Of a DNA stretch of 64,000 bases, positions 35,096 to 42,985 are shown one piece after another (position 1 is the stretch's first letter; every line of letters starts with the position of its first letter). A model generated the notes under the pieces. That model was not told the DNA's origin. It did no database searches and saw only the letters and a program-made list of their open reading frames with translations. The translations under genes were made by a program, and so were the position numbers. The DNA comes from Desulfosarcina widdelii (lineage in GTDB: Bacteria > Desulfobacterota > Desulfobacteria > Desulfobacterales > Desulfosarcinaceae), in NCBI RefSeq assembly GCF_009688965.1, contig NZ_AP021875.1, positions 1,612,001 through 1,676,000 of the forward strand, given 5' to 3'.

Positions 35096-36316
35096 ATGGC
35101 ACTGATCGTCCAAAAATTCGGCGGCACTTCCGTGGCCGATATCCATAGAATTCAAAATGTCGCCAATCGGGTCGTCAAAACCCACAAGCAGGGAAATGAC
35201 GTGGTCGTTATTCTCTCGGCCATGGCCGGGATCACCGACCACCTGATCAACCTGGCCAACGAGGCCGCGAAAAAACCGGACCGGCGGGAGTTGGACGTTC
35301 TGTTGGCTACCGGCGAACAGACCACCGCAGCCCTTCTGGCCATGATGCTCAAGGGCATGGGGCACCGGGCACAAAGCCTGATGGGGCACCAGGCCGAAGT
35401 CATTACCGACTGCGAATACGGAAACGCCCGCATCCTGGAGATCGGTACCGACCGCATCCGGCGCCTGCTGGCGGATCGCAACATCGTGGTGGTGGCTGGT
35501 TTCCAGGGGACCGACATCAAGGGCAACATCACCACCTTGGGCCGCGGCGGGTCGGACACCTCGGCGGTTGCCATTGCCGCCGCCTTGAAGGCCGACGTCT
35601 GCGAAATTTATACGGATGTGGACGGCATTTATACCGCCGACCCGAACATCTGTCCTAAGGCGAGAAAAATCAGCGAGATTTCTTACGACGAAATGCTGAA
35701 CATGGCCAGCCTCGGCGCCAAGGTTCTGCAGATCCGCTCGGTGGGATTTGCCAAGAAGTACAACATCCCCGTCCATGTCCGTTCATCGTTTTCAGAGGAG
35801 GAAGGCACCATGGTTGTTCAGGAAGAGTCCGTACAGGAGCAACTGGTCGTTTCCGGCGTCACGCACGATCTCGATCAGGCCCGCATCACCCTTAAAAAAG
35901 TGCCTGACCAGCCCGGCATTGCGGCCAAGATATTCTCACCCATTGCCGAATCCGGCATTCTGGTGGATATGATCATCCAGAATACCCGGGCTACCGGCCA
36001 GACGGACCTGACCTTTACCGTTCCCAAGTCGGATTACGAAAAGGCCATGGAGATCGAGAAGAAGATCGCCGAAGAAATCGGAGCGGAGGAGGTATTCGGC
36101 GATCCGAATATCGCCAAGGTATCGGTTATCGGGGTGGGGATGAAGAACCATTCCGGCGTCGCCTCGCTGATGTTCAACGCCCTTTCCCGGGAGAACATCA
36201 ATATCATCATGATCAGCACCTCCGAGATCCGGATCTCCTGCGTCATCGAAGAGAAATATGCGGAACTGGCCGTCAGGGTGCTGCATACGTCCTTCGGACT
36301 GGATCGGGAAGATTAA
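35096..36316 (+). CDS. lysC: Aspartate kinase
   Basis: The first enzyme of the aspartate pathway to lysine, threonine and methionine. The 406-residue protein starts with KFGGTSVADIHRI, has the catalytic GRGGSDTSAVA and DVDGIYTADPN, and ends in two ACT domains from about 265 (ITLKKVPDQPGIAAKIF and VSVIGVGMKNHSGVAS), so allosteric feedback is expected. This is the long lysine/threonine-inhibited alpha form; an internal ATG could yield the beta subunit as in Bacillus, which cannot be judged here. No lysine riboswitch is seen; the gap to tsaE is only 34 bases. Confidence 0.96.
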   Translation: MALIVQKFGGTSVADIHRIQNVANRVVKTHKQGNDVVVILSAMAGITDHLINLANEAAKKPDRRELDVLLATGEQTTAALLAMMLKGMGHRAQSLMGHQAEVITDCEYGNARILEIGTDRIRRLLADRNIVVVAGFQGTDIKGNITTLGRGGSDTSAVAIAAALKADVCEIYTDVDGIYTADPNICPKARKISEISYDEMLNMASLGAKVLQIRSVGFAKKYNIPVHVRSSFSEEEGTMVVQEESVQEQLVVSGVTHDLDQARITLKKVPDQPGIAAKIFSPIAESGILVDMIIQNTRATGQTDLTFTVPKSDYEKAMEIEKKIAEEIGAEEVFGDPNIAKVSVIGVGMKNHSGVASLMFNALSRENINIIMISTSEIRISCVIEEKYAELAVRVLHTSFGLDRED

Positions 36317-36318
36317 TT

Positions 36319-36443
36319 ACCGAAGCCGTAAAAAACCCGATATCGGTGTTAGGCTTCGTCCCTCGTCAGTGCGGAGTACCTTTAGGTACGCCTCCTTCCT
36401 CGAGACTCGCAAGCCTTGATCTCGGGCTTTTTACGGCTTCGGT
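36319..36443. repeat. 125-bp near-palindromic element after lysC
   Basis: The 22-base ends, beginning ACCGAAGCCGTAAAAA at 36319 and its complement ending at 36443, match at 21 of 22 positions. Further inward, AGGCTT / AAGCCT and CTCG / CGAG also pair. The centre is the palindrome GTACCTTTAGGTAC (36376-36389). The whole element could fold into one long hairpin or cruciform. It begins three bases after the lysC stop, so it may act as a transcription terminator, or be a REP/MITE-like dispersed repeat. No second copy is seen in the window. Confidence 0.8.
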
Positions 36444-36462
36444 TGATCGTTTATCGTGAGTA

Positions 36463-36555
36463 ATGAAACACTTCTCGCCCGAACAGATCCGTTTTGTGTT
36501 TTTTATCTGTGCCGTGGTTCTGGCCTTGGCGCTGTGGCGCTACCTGACCCCTTGA
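36463..36555 (+). CDS. Putative 30-residue single-span membrane protein
   Basis: A 31-codon frame encodes MKHFSPEQIR, then FVFFICAVVLALALW, then RYLTP. The polar N-terminus, a 15-residue hydrophobic core and a basic end fit a tiny inner-membrane protein with N-in or N-out topology undecided. The ribosome site (GTGAG) is weak. It lies after the lysC palindrome and is convergent with pyrF. No homolog is recognised. Confidence 0.5.
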   Translation: MKHFSPEQIRFVFFICAVVLALALWRYLTP

Positions 36556-36580
36556 AAATATCGCCCGATAGGGAGAATCG

Positions 36581-37306
36581 TTACGGTCTTAATACCCCTT
36601 GAATTTCCTTGGCGACGGCTTGCGCGGCGGCGACGGGATCATCGGCATCCCGAATGGGTCTGCCGATCACCAGGTAGTCGGAGCCGCTTTCGATAGCCAT
36701 GGCCGGGGTGACCACCCTAGCCTGGTCGTCTGCTGCCACCTTTTCGCCGGCCGGCCTTATTCCCGGCGTCACCACCTGAAAATCGCGGCCCAACTCCGTT
36801 TTAACCGCTTGAACCTCCTGACCGGAGCAGACGATTCCGGCACACCCCGCCTTTTTGGCCATGGCCGCTTTTTTCATGACCAGTTGCCGCAGGTCCGTGG
36901 AATAGTCTTTCCGGTATCCCGCCTCGACCAGGTCGTCAGAACTGACGCTGGTCAGTACGGTAACGCCCAATACATTCACGCGCTCCCCGCCACCCTCTAC
37001 CGCTGCCTCCAGCATCGCCCGGCTCTCCCCACAGTGGACCGTTGCGAAAAAAACGCCCAACTCGGCCGCCCGCGCCATGGCTCGCTTGACGGTCACCGGT
37101 ATGTCGTGAAACTTCAGATCCAGAAACACCTTTGCGCTGCCCGCCTTGGCGATCCAGTTGACCAGTTCGGGCCCCGACCGGACGAACAATTCGAGTCCGA
37201 TTTTGAACATGCCCACGTGTTCGGCCAGGAGGGTGACCAACGATTTGGCCCTCTCGGGTTCAGAAACGTCCAGGGGAAAAACGATATAATCCTTGGCTGC
37301 TTTCAT
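36581..37306 (-). CDS. pyrF: Orotidine 5'-phosphate decarboxylase
   Basis: PyrF makes UMP in the last step of pyrimidine synthesis. The ATG at 37306 (GAGGAG upstream) gives 241 residues. The sequence shows FPLDVSEPERA, MFKIGLELF, the catalytic FLDLKFHDIPVTV (D-x-K-x2-D), GVTVLTS, CSGQE, VTPGIRP and IGRPI with the phosphate-binding arginine. This is the group I bacterial form. It appears to be a single-gene unit with the upstream gap shared with the divergent methyltransferase gene. Confidence 0.96.
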   Translation of the reverse strand: MKAAKDYIVFPLDVSEPERAKSLVTLLAEHVGMFKIGLELFVRSGPELVNWIAKAGSAKVFLDLKFHDIPVTVKRAMARAAELGVFFATVHCGESRAMLEAAVEGGGERVNVLGVTVLTSVSSDDLVEAGYRKDYSTDLRQLVMKKAAMAKKAGCAGIVCSGQEVQAVKTELGRDFQVVTPGIRPAGEKVAADDQARVVTPAMAIESGSDYLVIGRPIRDADDPVAAAQAVAKEIQGVLRP

Positions 37307-37566
37307 CGTGCATCTCCTCATACCATTGATTTTCTCACCTGCTGCCTGAATTATACAACCGGATATCCATCGACGCCAAAGGATTCGGCAACGTCCGATG
37401 CAACGTTGACAGCAGCCATTAAGCTGTGCCATTTTCGTGGCCGATTGGCATACAGGGTCTACCGATTCAGGTCGGCATACCCCAACGGACAACAACGGCG
37501 CCCATGGGGCCAACACTAGGCTTGACCGTAGGCGTTACCCGATCCAGGATTCTCGGGAAAATTCAA

Positions 37567-38304
37567 ATGGACAGCGTTACCATCGTTCTGGTCGAACCCC
37601 AGGGACCGCTGAATGTCGGCTCGGTATGCAGAGTCATGATGAACTTCGGTTTTTCGAAGCTGCGTCTGGTCGATCCCTGCTGCGACTATCGCTCCCTCGA
37701 TGCCCGACGCATGGCGCTTGCAGCCGAGTCGGTCTTGAACGATGCCCTGGTTTTTCCCACTCTGGAAAAGGCACTGGCGGACTGCCACCTGGCCTTCGGC
37801 ACGACCCGCAGGTTCGGAAAATATCGCCAGGACTTCCTCTCTCCCGAGCAATCCGCGGCCCGGGTTCGGTCCCTGTCGCCGGAAAACCGGGTGGCATTCG
37901 TCTTCGGTCGCGAGGACCGGGGGCTGCACACCAGCGAACTGGATCTGTGTCAGTTCTTTGTTACCATCCCCACCCACGACGCCTATCCTTCCATGAACCT
38001 GTCCCACGCGGTGGCCCTTGTTCTTTACGAAATCGGCAAAGAAACAGAAGACCGCGGCAATGGCCTTTTCGGAGAAGATCCCCCCGCCCGGGCAAAGGAT
38101 GTGGAGAACATGTTTCAGCACATGCGGCAAACATTGCTTGACGTCGAATATTTGGATCACCAGAACCCGGACCATATCCTGCGGGCCTTTCGGCGGCTTT
38201 TCGGCCGCAACGGTCTCAGCGAGCGCGAGGTTCGGATTCTTCAGGGATTGTGGAGTCGGATCGACTGGATCGAGGGGCAGCGAAGAAAGCTGTCCGGGGA
38301 ATAA
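37567..38304 (+). CDS. SpoU-type (TrmH/TrmJ) RNA 2'-O-methyltransferase
   Basis: From the ATG at 37567 the product is 245 residues of the SPOUT class: LVEPQGPLNVGSVCRVMMNFGF (motif 1, split here by its asparagine and arginine), VAFVFGREDRGL (motif 2) and MNLSHAVALVLYEI (motif 3). The C-terminal ~80 residues form the helical extension typical of TrmJ, which methylates tRNA position 32. A two-substrate rRNA or tRNA enzyme cannot be excluded. GGGAAA lies upstream. In-frame codons before 37567 lack a ribosome site and conserved character. Confidence 0.88.
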   Translation: MDSVTIVLVEPQGPLNVGSVCRVMMNFGFSKLRLVDPCCDYRSLDARRMALAAESVLNDALVFPTLEKALADCHLAFGTTRRFGKYRQDFLSPEQSAARVRSLSPENRVAFVFGREDRGLHTSELDLCQFFVTIPTHDAYPSMNLSHAVALVLYEIGKETEDRGNGLFGEDPPARAKDVENMFQHMRQTLLDVEYLDHQNPDHILRAFRRLFGRNGLSEREVRILQGLWSRIDWIEGQRRKLSGE

Positions 38305-38400
38305 CCCTCCTCATCGCAGTGCTAACAGCCCCCCACTGGCCTAGCGTTTTCAATTGCCACCTGCAAAAGGCAGCGCTTCGTCTTAACGGTAGCGGGAGAA

Positions 38401-38592
38401 TCACGCCAGTTTGAACGCCACGACCACCAGTCCCACGACAATGCTGATAATGAAGAAAAAACTTTCGTTGTTTCGCATGGCATCCACAAGGGTGCCGCCG
38501 GTGCGTTTCACTTCCGAGTATGCGGATAAAAAGGCCAAGCCCATGATCAGCCAGAAAATCAGCACGGTCAGTATCAGTGTCTGGGTATTCAT
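38401..38592 (-). CDS. Small two-helix membrane protein, function unknown
   Basis: From the ATG at 38592, nine bases after GGGAGAG, a 63-residue protein with two hydrophobic segments (about 5-25 and 45-62) separated by a polar loop YSEVKRTGGTLVDAMRNNES. No motif is recognised. It converges on the methyltransferase gene. Confidence 0.6.
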   Translation of the reverse strand: MNTQTLILTVLIFWLIMGLAFLSAYSEVKRTGGTLVDAMRNNESFFFIISIVVGLVVVAFKLA

Positions 38593-38793
38593 CCTTTTGT
38601 CTCTCCCGATGGCGTCGTTATCGATGGTGGGACTACTGTAGAGGTAAAGACAGACGATTGTCAATTGACTTGGATACAACGCTTGTTTTATTTATCGATG
38701 AAATCGTAAAAGGCCTTTTTCGGACGCGACAAAAGGGTGAGCCCCCGAACACATTGGGGATTGTTGGGGGCTCCAGGAGTGAGAGGAGGTAAG

Positions 38794-38907
38794 ATGGAAG
38801 CTGAACCTTTTTTTCATCTTCCGACGTTAAAGAACCGGAAGCAGGTAAAAGGTTACATTGTGGTAGTTCTTTTTCTGTCATGCCGGCCCCGTCGGCAAGG
38901 AAGGTGA
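38794..38907 (+). CDS. Putative 37-residue small protein upstream of DUF1232 gene
   Basis: An excellent ribosome site (AGGAGG, eight bases spacing) precedes an ATG and a 37-codon frame: MEAEPFFHLPTLKNRKQVKG, then YIVVVLFLSCRPRRQGR. It ends four bases before the ATG of the DUF1232 gene, so it may act as a leader for coupled translation. The 8-residue hydrophobic stretch is short for a membrane helix. No homolog is recognised. The rest of the gap from 38593 holds nothing else I can identify. Confidence 0.4.
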   Translation: MEAEPFFHLPTLKNRKQVKGYIVVVLFLSCRPRRQGR

Positions 38908-38911
38908 TCCA

Positions 38912-39211
38912 ATGCCCCAACCCGTTCCCAGCGGCACGAACCTGATCCGGCGTCTTTTCGAGGACCTGCGATTGCTGTTTCTTCTCATCCGCGATTACAG
39001 CAAGGGGCGCTACCGCGATGTCTCCCCGATCTCCGCAGTCGTCTTCACCCTGGCCGTGGCCTATCTGCTGATCCCCACCGATCTCATCGGCGACTTCATC
39101 CCCGGACTGGGGCAACTGGACGATGCCGCCCTGTTTCTGGGGTGCCTCTATTTTTTGGAAAAGGATCTTTATCGCTATCGGGATTGGAAAGAGGGCAACG
39201 GGCGGAATTGA
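38912..39211 (+). CDS. DUF1232 (YkvA-like) membrane protein
   Basis: A 99-residue protein with the DUF1232 core: VVFTLAVAYLLIPTDLIGDF, then IPGLGQLDDAALFLGCLYFL. The PTDLIxDFIPGLGxxDD motif is diagnostic. Two hydrophobic segments flank it, as is usual in the family. The function is unknown. GGAAGGTGATCC precedes the ATG. It ends four bases from the stop of the convergent PHP gene. Confidence 0.85.
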   Translation: MPQPVPSGTNLIRRLFEDLRLLFLLIRDYSKGRYRDVSPISAVVFTLAVAYLLIPTDLIGDFIPGLGQLDDAALFLGCLYFLEKDLYRYRDWKEGNGRN

Positions 39212-39214
39212 CCG

Positions 39215-39874
39215 TTACCGAAACAAAGTGCCTGATTCGGCTTGCATGAAACAGTGGCGGGAATCCGGCACATAGAGGCCATCATCGGTACGATCTTCAG
39301 GCCGGCACAGCCGGTTTTTCAGTGCCGCGACCAGATCGGACCGCGTTCGAACGGGAACGAAGAAACGGGTAGCGAAGCTCCCCACCTCTTCAATGGTATG
39401 GGCGTCGCTGCCGCCGCACTCGGTCAAACCGTAATCGTCGCACCAGCGTTCGACCCCCGCGTTTTCCCTTGCCGTATTGCGGCCATTGAGACTTTCGATG
39501 ACGCGGCAGCGCCCATCTTCTACAATGCGCGCGTCCACGGGCCGCTCCTTGCGAAACGGGTGGGCCGCGATGGCGATGCCTCCGCTTTGATCGACGATTC
39601 GCAGCAGCCGATCCGCCGAAAGGCCGGGATCGAGCGCTTCGAACGGGCCGAAAACCAAAAAGTCTCCCCGGGAGGTGGTGTACTCCATTCCGAAAATCAC
39701 GACCACGCCGTTTTCCTGCACCCCTTCCGTCAGGGTGTGACGGATGTCCATGGTGTCGTGGTCGGTGATGCAAATCCCGTCCAGGCCGCTTTGCCCGGCG
39801 GCGGCCACGGCTTCATCGACGCGCATCCTGCTGCAGGGGGAAAAGGTCGTATGGACGTGCATATCGATTATCAT
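39215..39874 (-). CDS. PHP domain phosphoesterase
   Basis: A 219-residue protein formed of one PHP domain. Metal-binding motifs are MHVHTTFSPCS (motif 1), ITDHDT (motif 2), GMEYTT, AAHPFRKE (motif 3) and GGSDAHTIEEVG (motif 4). Family members hydrolyse phosphoesters such as nucleotides, 3',5'-bisphosphates or histidinol phosphate, using a tri-metal site. The substrate cannot be predicted. The start at 39874 has only a weak ribosome site. Confidence 0.88.
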   Translation of the reverse strand: MIIDMHVHTTFSPCSRMRVDEAVAAAGQSGLDGICITDHDTMDIRHTLTEGVQENGVVVIFGMEYTTSRGDFLVFGPFEALDPGLSADRLLRIVDQSGGIAIAAHPFRKERPVDARIVEDGRCRVIESLNGRNTARENAGVERWCDDYGLTECGGSDAHTIEEVGSFATRFFVPVRTRSDLVAALKNRLCRPEDRTDDGLYVPDSRHCFMQAESGTLFR

Positions 39875-39998
39875 GCCGGCATCATAAAAATTTCAGAGGG
39901 AATGGCAAATTTTTTGTTTGGATGTCCGAACGCCCGCCCATAGATTATTTCAATAGAGGGGAAATCGGCCTGCCCCCCCGTTGCGGAAGGTATTTGAA

Positions 39999-40027
39999 TT
40001 GACACGCTACAACCGTCCCCTTATAAA
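39999..40027 (+). promoter_or_regulatory. Near-consensus sigma-70 promoter for apgM
   Basis: TTGACA, 17 bases, TATAAA. Both boxes are at or one base from consensus with ideal spacing. Expected start near 40034, leaving a 58-base leader that contains a nine-residue ORF. Confidence 0.75.
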
Positions 40028-40062
40028 TGATTGAGAAGTAGACGACAGCGGCGAGGACCTTC

Positions 40063-40092
40063 ATGAAAATTCCGGCGGAAGATCGATCATAG
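40063..40092 (+). other. Nine-codon leader ORF abutting apgM
   Basis: ATG at 40063 with GAGGAC upstream encodes MKIPAEDRS and stops with TAG directly before the apgM ATG at 40093. apgM itself has no clear ribosome site, so its translation may depend on ribosomes finishing this leader. Confidence 0.45.
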
Positions 40093-41430
40093 ATGGCCAA
40101 AAAATGTATTCTGATTCTCCTCGATGGACTTGGCGACCGCTCCTACGAGGAGTTGAACGATCTCACGCCCCTGCAGGCCGCCCGAACCCCCGCGCTGGAC
40201 CGGTTGGCCCGAGAAGGTGCCAACGGGCTTTACCATGCGGCCCGATTGGGCCAGGCTCTTCCCAGTGAAAATGCCCACTTTTCCCTGTTCGGTTACGACC
40301 TTAAGGCCTTTCCGGGCCGCGGTGCCCTGGAAGCATTGGGAGCCGGCATTGCCCTTACACCCGAAACGGTTGCTGTTCTGGCGCACTTCGTCTCGGTGAC
40401 CGAATCGCCCGAGGGAATGCTTCTTCTGATTGACGGCAAGCCCGACGCGTCGGACAACGAACTTCAAGTGCTGTTCCAAACGGTTGAACATTTCGAAACG
40501 GAGAACACCCGAATCCGCCTGCATCCGACCCATGGATTTCGCGGCATTCTCACCCTTGACGGCTCTGTTGCCCCCTTTATCACCGATTCCGACCCCATCG
40601 AAAAAGGACGTCTGCTCACTGCCGTGCTGCCCTGGCAGGCCTTTGCCGATGATCGGTCATCGGTGAATACGGCGAATGACCTTGAAGCCTACCTGAGGTG
40701 GGCTTATCGCGCATTGAGCCGCCATCCGCAGAACAAAATACGTCGCAAGAAAGGCCGTTTGCCGCTTAACGCCCTGGTCACCCAGCGGGCCGGCCAGCTG
40801 AAAGAGATATCCGCTTTCGAGCAAGCCTATGGCCTTAGGGGGCTGAGCATCGCCAGCGGCCTGATCTACCACGGCCTGGCGTCCTACCTGAGGATGGACG
40901 TCCGCAAAGTAACCGACAGCGACGATCCGGGAAACGACCTGGCCGAGCGTCTCGAAATGGCCATGGAATCGCTGACCGATTACGACTTTATCCATGTCCA
41001 CACGAAAATGCCGGATGTGGCCGGACACACCAAAAACCCGCTCTTTAAGAAGCAGGTCATCGAGGATTTGGATAAAGGTATCGGCAGGTTGGTGGAACGG
41101 CTGGTCAACGATCCGGAATTGCTCGTCGTGGTCACCGCCGATCATTCGACCCCCAGCGCAGGGCCGCTGATTCATTCGGGCGAGGCGGTGCCGTTGATCT
41201 TCTGCGGTCCGGGCGTCCGTCGGGATGCGGTGCGGCATTACGATGAAATCAGCGCCGCCTGCGGTGCCCTGGGGCCGGTGCGGGGAAAAGAACTCATGTA
41301 CCTCATCGTCAACCATCTGGATCGGGCCAAGTTGCATGGGTTGATGGATACGCCGGTAGACCAGCCCTTTTGGCCGGGCCATGCTCAACCCTTTTGTATA
41401 GCGGAACGAAAAAATAAGGATGGAATATGA
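40093..41430 (+). CDS. apgM: Cofactor-independent phosphoglycerate mutase, archaeal ApgM type
   Basis: The 445-residue alkaline phosphatase superfamily enzyme interconverts 3- and 2-phosphoglycerate. It has ILILLDGLGDRSYEEL (metal-binding aspartate), TPLQAARTPALDRLA, the nucleophile-region motif LPSENAHFSLFGYD, FIHVHTKMPDVAGHTKN and VVTADHSTPSAGPLIHSGE. These match the archaeal-type ApgM/PhpA-like group rather than bacterial GpmI. Some paralogs act as phosphonopyruvate decarboxylase-like proteins, so the mutase role is probable, not proven. It overlaps the adenylyltransferase gene by four bases. Confidence 0.88.
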   Translation: MAKKCILILLDGLGDRSYEELNDLTPLQAARTPALDRLAREGANGLYHAARLGQALPSENAHFSLFGYDLKAFPGRGALEALGAGIALTPETVAVLAHFVSVTESPEGMLLLIDGKPDASDNELQVLFQTVEHFETENTRIRLHPTHGFRGILTLDGSVAPFITDSDPIEKGRLLTAVLPWQAFADDRSSVNTANDLEAYLRWAYRALSRHPQNKIRRKKGRLPLNALVTQRAGQLKEISAFEQAYGLRGLSIASGLIYHGLASYLRMDVRKVTDSDDPGNDLAERLEMAMESLTDYDFIHVHTKMPDVAGHTKNPLFKKQVIEDLDKGIGRLVERLVNDPELLVVVTADHSTPSAGPLIHSGEAVPLIFCGPGVRRDAVRHYDEISAACGALGPVRGKELMYLIVNHLDRAKLHGLMDTPVDQPFWPGHAQPFCIAERKNKDGI

Positions 41431-41993
41431 ACGCACCCCAGCCGCCTTATGAAACCGGTGTTATCCACGGTCGGTTCCAGGTATTGCACAACGACCACCT
41501 CCGGTATCTGCTGGCCGGGAAAGAACGATGCCGCCGGCTGGTGGTGGGGATCACCAATCCGGACCCTTTCACCACCAAAAAGGAAGAGACGAATCCCGAA
41601 CGAAGCGATCCGCTGGCCAATCCGCTGACCTATCACGAACGCTATACCATGGTCAGGACCGCGCTCATCGAGGCAGGGGTGGACGACCGTGACCTGGATA
41701 TCGTTCCCTTCCCCATCAACATGCCCGAACGCTACCGCTTCTATGTCCCCATGGATGCCGTCTTCTTTATCTCCATCTACGACGACTGGGGCCGACGTAA
41801 ACACCGCTATTTTACATCACTGGGATTGAACACCTATGTCCTGTGGGAAGTCCCGCCGGAAAAAAAGGGAATCAGCGCAACCGATATCCGCCGGTCGATC
41901 GTCGACGATCGGCCTTGGCAGCATTTGGTTCCTGCCTGCGTACCGCCGCTGTTGGAACGATGGAAACTGCGCGAACGCCTCAAAAATCGTTGA
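41427..41993 (+). CDS. Nicotinamide-nucleotide adenylyltransferase-like protein (NadM-like)
   Basis: A 188-residue nucleotidyltransferase-fold protein with GVIHGRFQVLHNDHLRYL in place of the usual GRFQPxHxGH, and a C-terminal GISATDIRRSI in place of ISSTxIR. Both active-site histidines (H-N-D-H) and the arginine are present, but the central glycine is aspartate. The family transfers AMP to NMN to make NAD. Central insert KKEETNPERSDPL is typical of the NadM-like group. ATGA overlap links it to apgM. Activity on NMN is likely but not certain. Confidence 0.78.
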   Translation: MNAPQPPYETGVIHGRFQVLHNDHLRYLLAGKERCRRLVVGITNPDPFTTKKEETNPERSDPLANPLTYHERYTMVRTALIEAGVDDRDLDIVPFPINMPERYRFYVPMDAVFFISIYDDWGRRKHRYFTSLGLNTYVLWEVPPEKKGISATDIRRSIVDDRPWQHLVPACVPPLLERWKLRERLKNR

Positions 41994-42000
41994 TCGGCAT

Positions 42001-42984
42001 TTATCCGCCCTCTTTTAATTTCTCGATGGCTTCGCGGGCGGCTTCCTGCATTTCCTCGTCATCGTCTCCGGCAGCCACACCTTCCAGAAACGGCAGGGCC
42101 GTTTGGTTGCCCGACTCGCCCAGAACATGCAGCAGATCGCCTTTGACCATGTCGTCCACCTTCTCGAAAAGAGCGGTCAGCGGCTCGACGATTTCTTTGG
42201 CCAGCCCGGCGTCCACTTCGGCCAGGGATTCGAAAGCCACCATGGCCCCCAGGCGCACGGACCAGCGGGGATGGGCCAGAAGATCGATAAAAGCACCGAA
42301 AATCTTACCACGCTGGCTCATCATGCGGGCCACGCCCTCGGCGTCCCCCTCTTCGATCATGCTCCGCAGCGCGTCGGCGCCCAGATTGGCCGGATCGCGG
42401 TCCAGCATCAGGGTCACCAGTTCGGCGGCATCCACACTGCCGGTCCAGCGGAACTGACCGTCCAGGATTACCGTGGGTGCAGCGCTGACCTTGTCTTTCA
42501 CGGCGGCATCGGGGAACAGTTCGCCGTCGATGACCGTCACCCGCACCTGTTCGCTTACGGCCGCCAGACCCAGCAGGAGCGACACCACATTGGGGCAATG
42601 CGGGCAAAACGGCGTAACGTAAACCTTGACCAATGCCGGCAAGGTCAGCTGCGCCAGTCGCTCGCGCACCTCCGCGGAAACGCGGTCCGAAAAGGCATCG
42701 GCATCAGCCAACAATTCCAGAAATGGCTCTAGTTCCCGATCATGCGGAATGGCCTGGTAGGTCACCCGGCTGCCGACCAGCAGGCTGGGAAGCGTAACCG
42801 GTGCATCACCGTCTTTCTTTGCATTAACGCATGGGGCCAGGTCAGCCATCATGCCGGCAAAATCCTTGAAGGCTTCATCCATGGCATCGCCGGTGGTGGT
42901 GTAACGAAGGGGAATGTCTGCATCCCGTCCTTTTCCCCACTTACGGATCCGATCCTTTGCCTGCTCAGTTATCCTTTCTGTCAT
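42001..42984 (-). CDS. Thioredoxin-fold disulfide protein with C-terminal HEAT repeats
   Basis: A 327-residue protein. Residues 1-115 form a first, cysteine-poor thioredoxin-like half (LPSLLVGSRVTYQAIPHDRE). Residues 115-210 form a second half with the active-site-like PFCPHCP (C127, C130) and APTVILDGQ with the cis-proline. This tandem order resembles the AhpF N-terminal domain and hyperthermophile PDI. Residues about 225-325 are HEAT-like helical repeats (LLAHPRWSVRLGAMVAFESL). The fusion suggests a redox protein that docks onto partners through the HEAT region. It ends seven bases from the adenylyltransferase stop. Confidence 0.8.
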   Translation of the reverse strand: MTERITEQAKDRIRKWGKGRDADIPLRYTTTGDAMDEAFKDFAGMMADLAPCVNAKKDGDAPVTLPSLLVGSRVTYQAIPHDRELEPFLELLADADAFSDRVSAEVRERLAQLTLPALVKVYVTPFCPHCPNVVSLLLGLAAVSEQVRVTVIDGELFPDAAVKDKVSAAPTVILDGQFRWTGSVDAAELVTLMLDRDPANLGADALRSMIEEGDAEGVARMMSQRGKIFGAFIDLLAHPRWSVRLGAMVAFESLAEVDAGLAKEIVEPLTALFEKVDDMVKGDLLHVLGESGNQTALPFLEGVAAGDDDEEMQEAAREAIEKLKEGG

Positions 42985-42985
42985 G

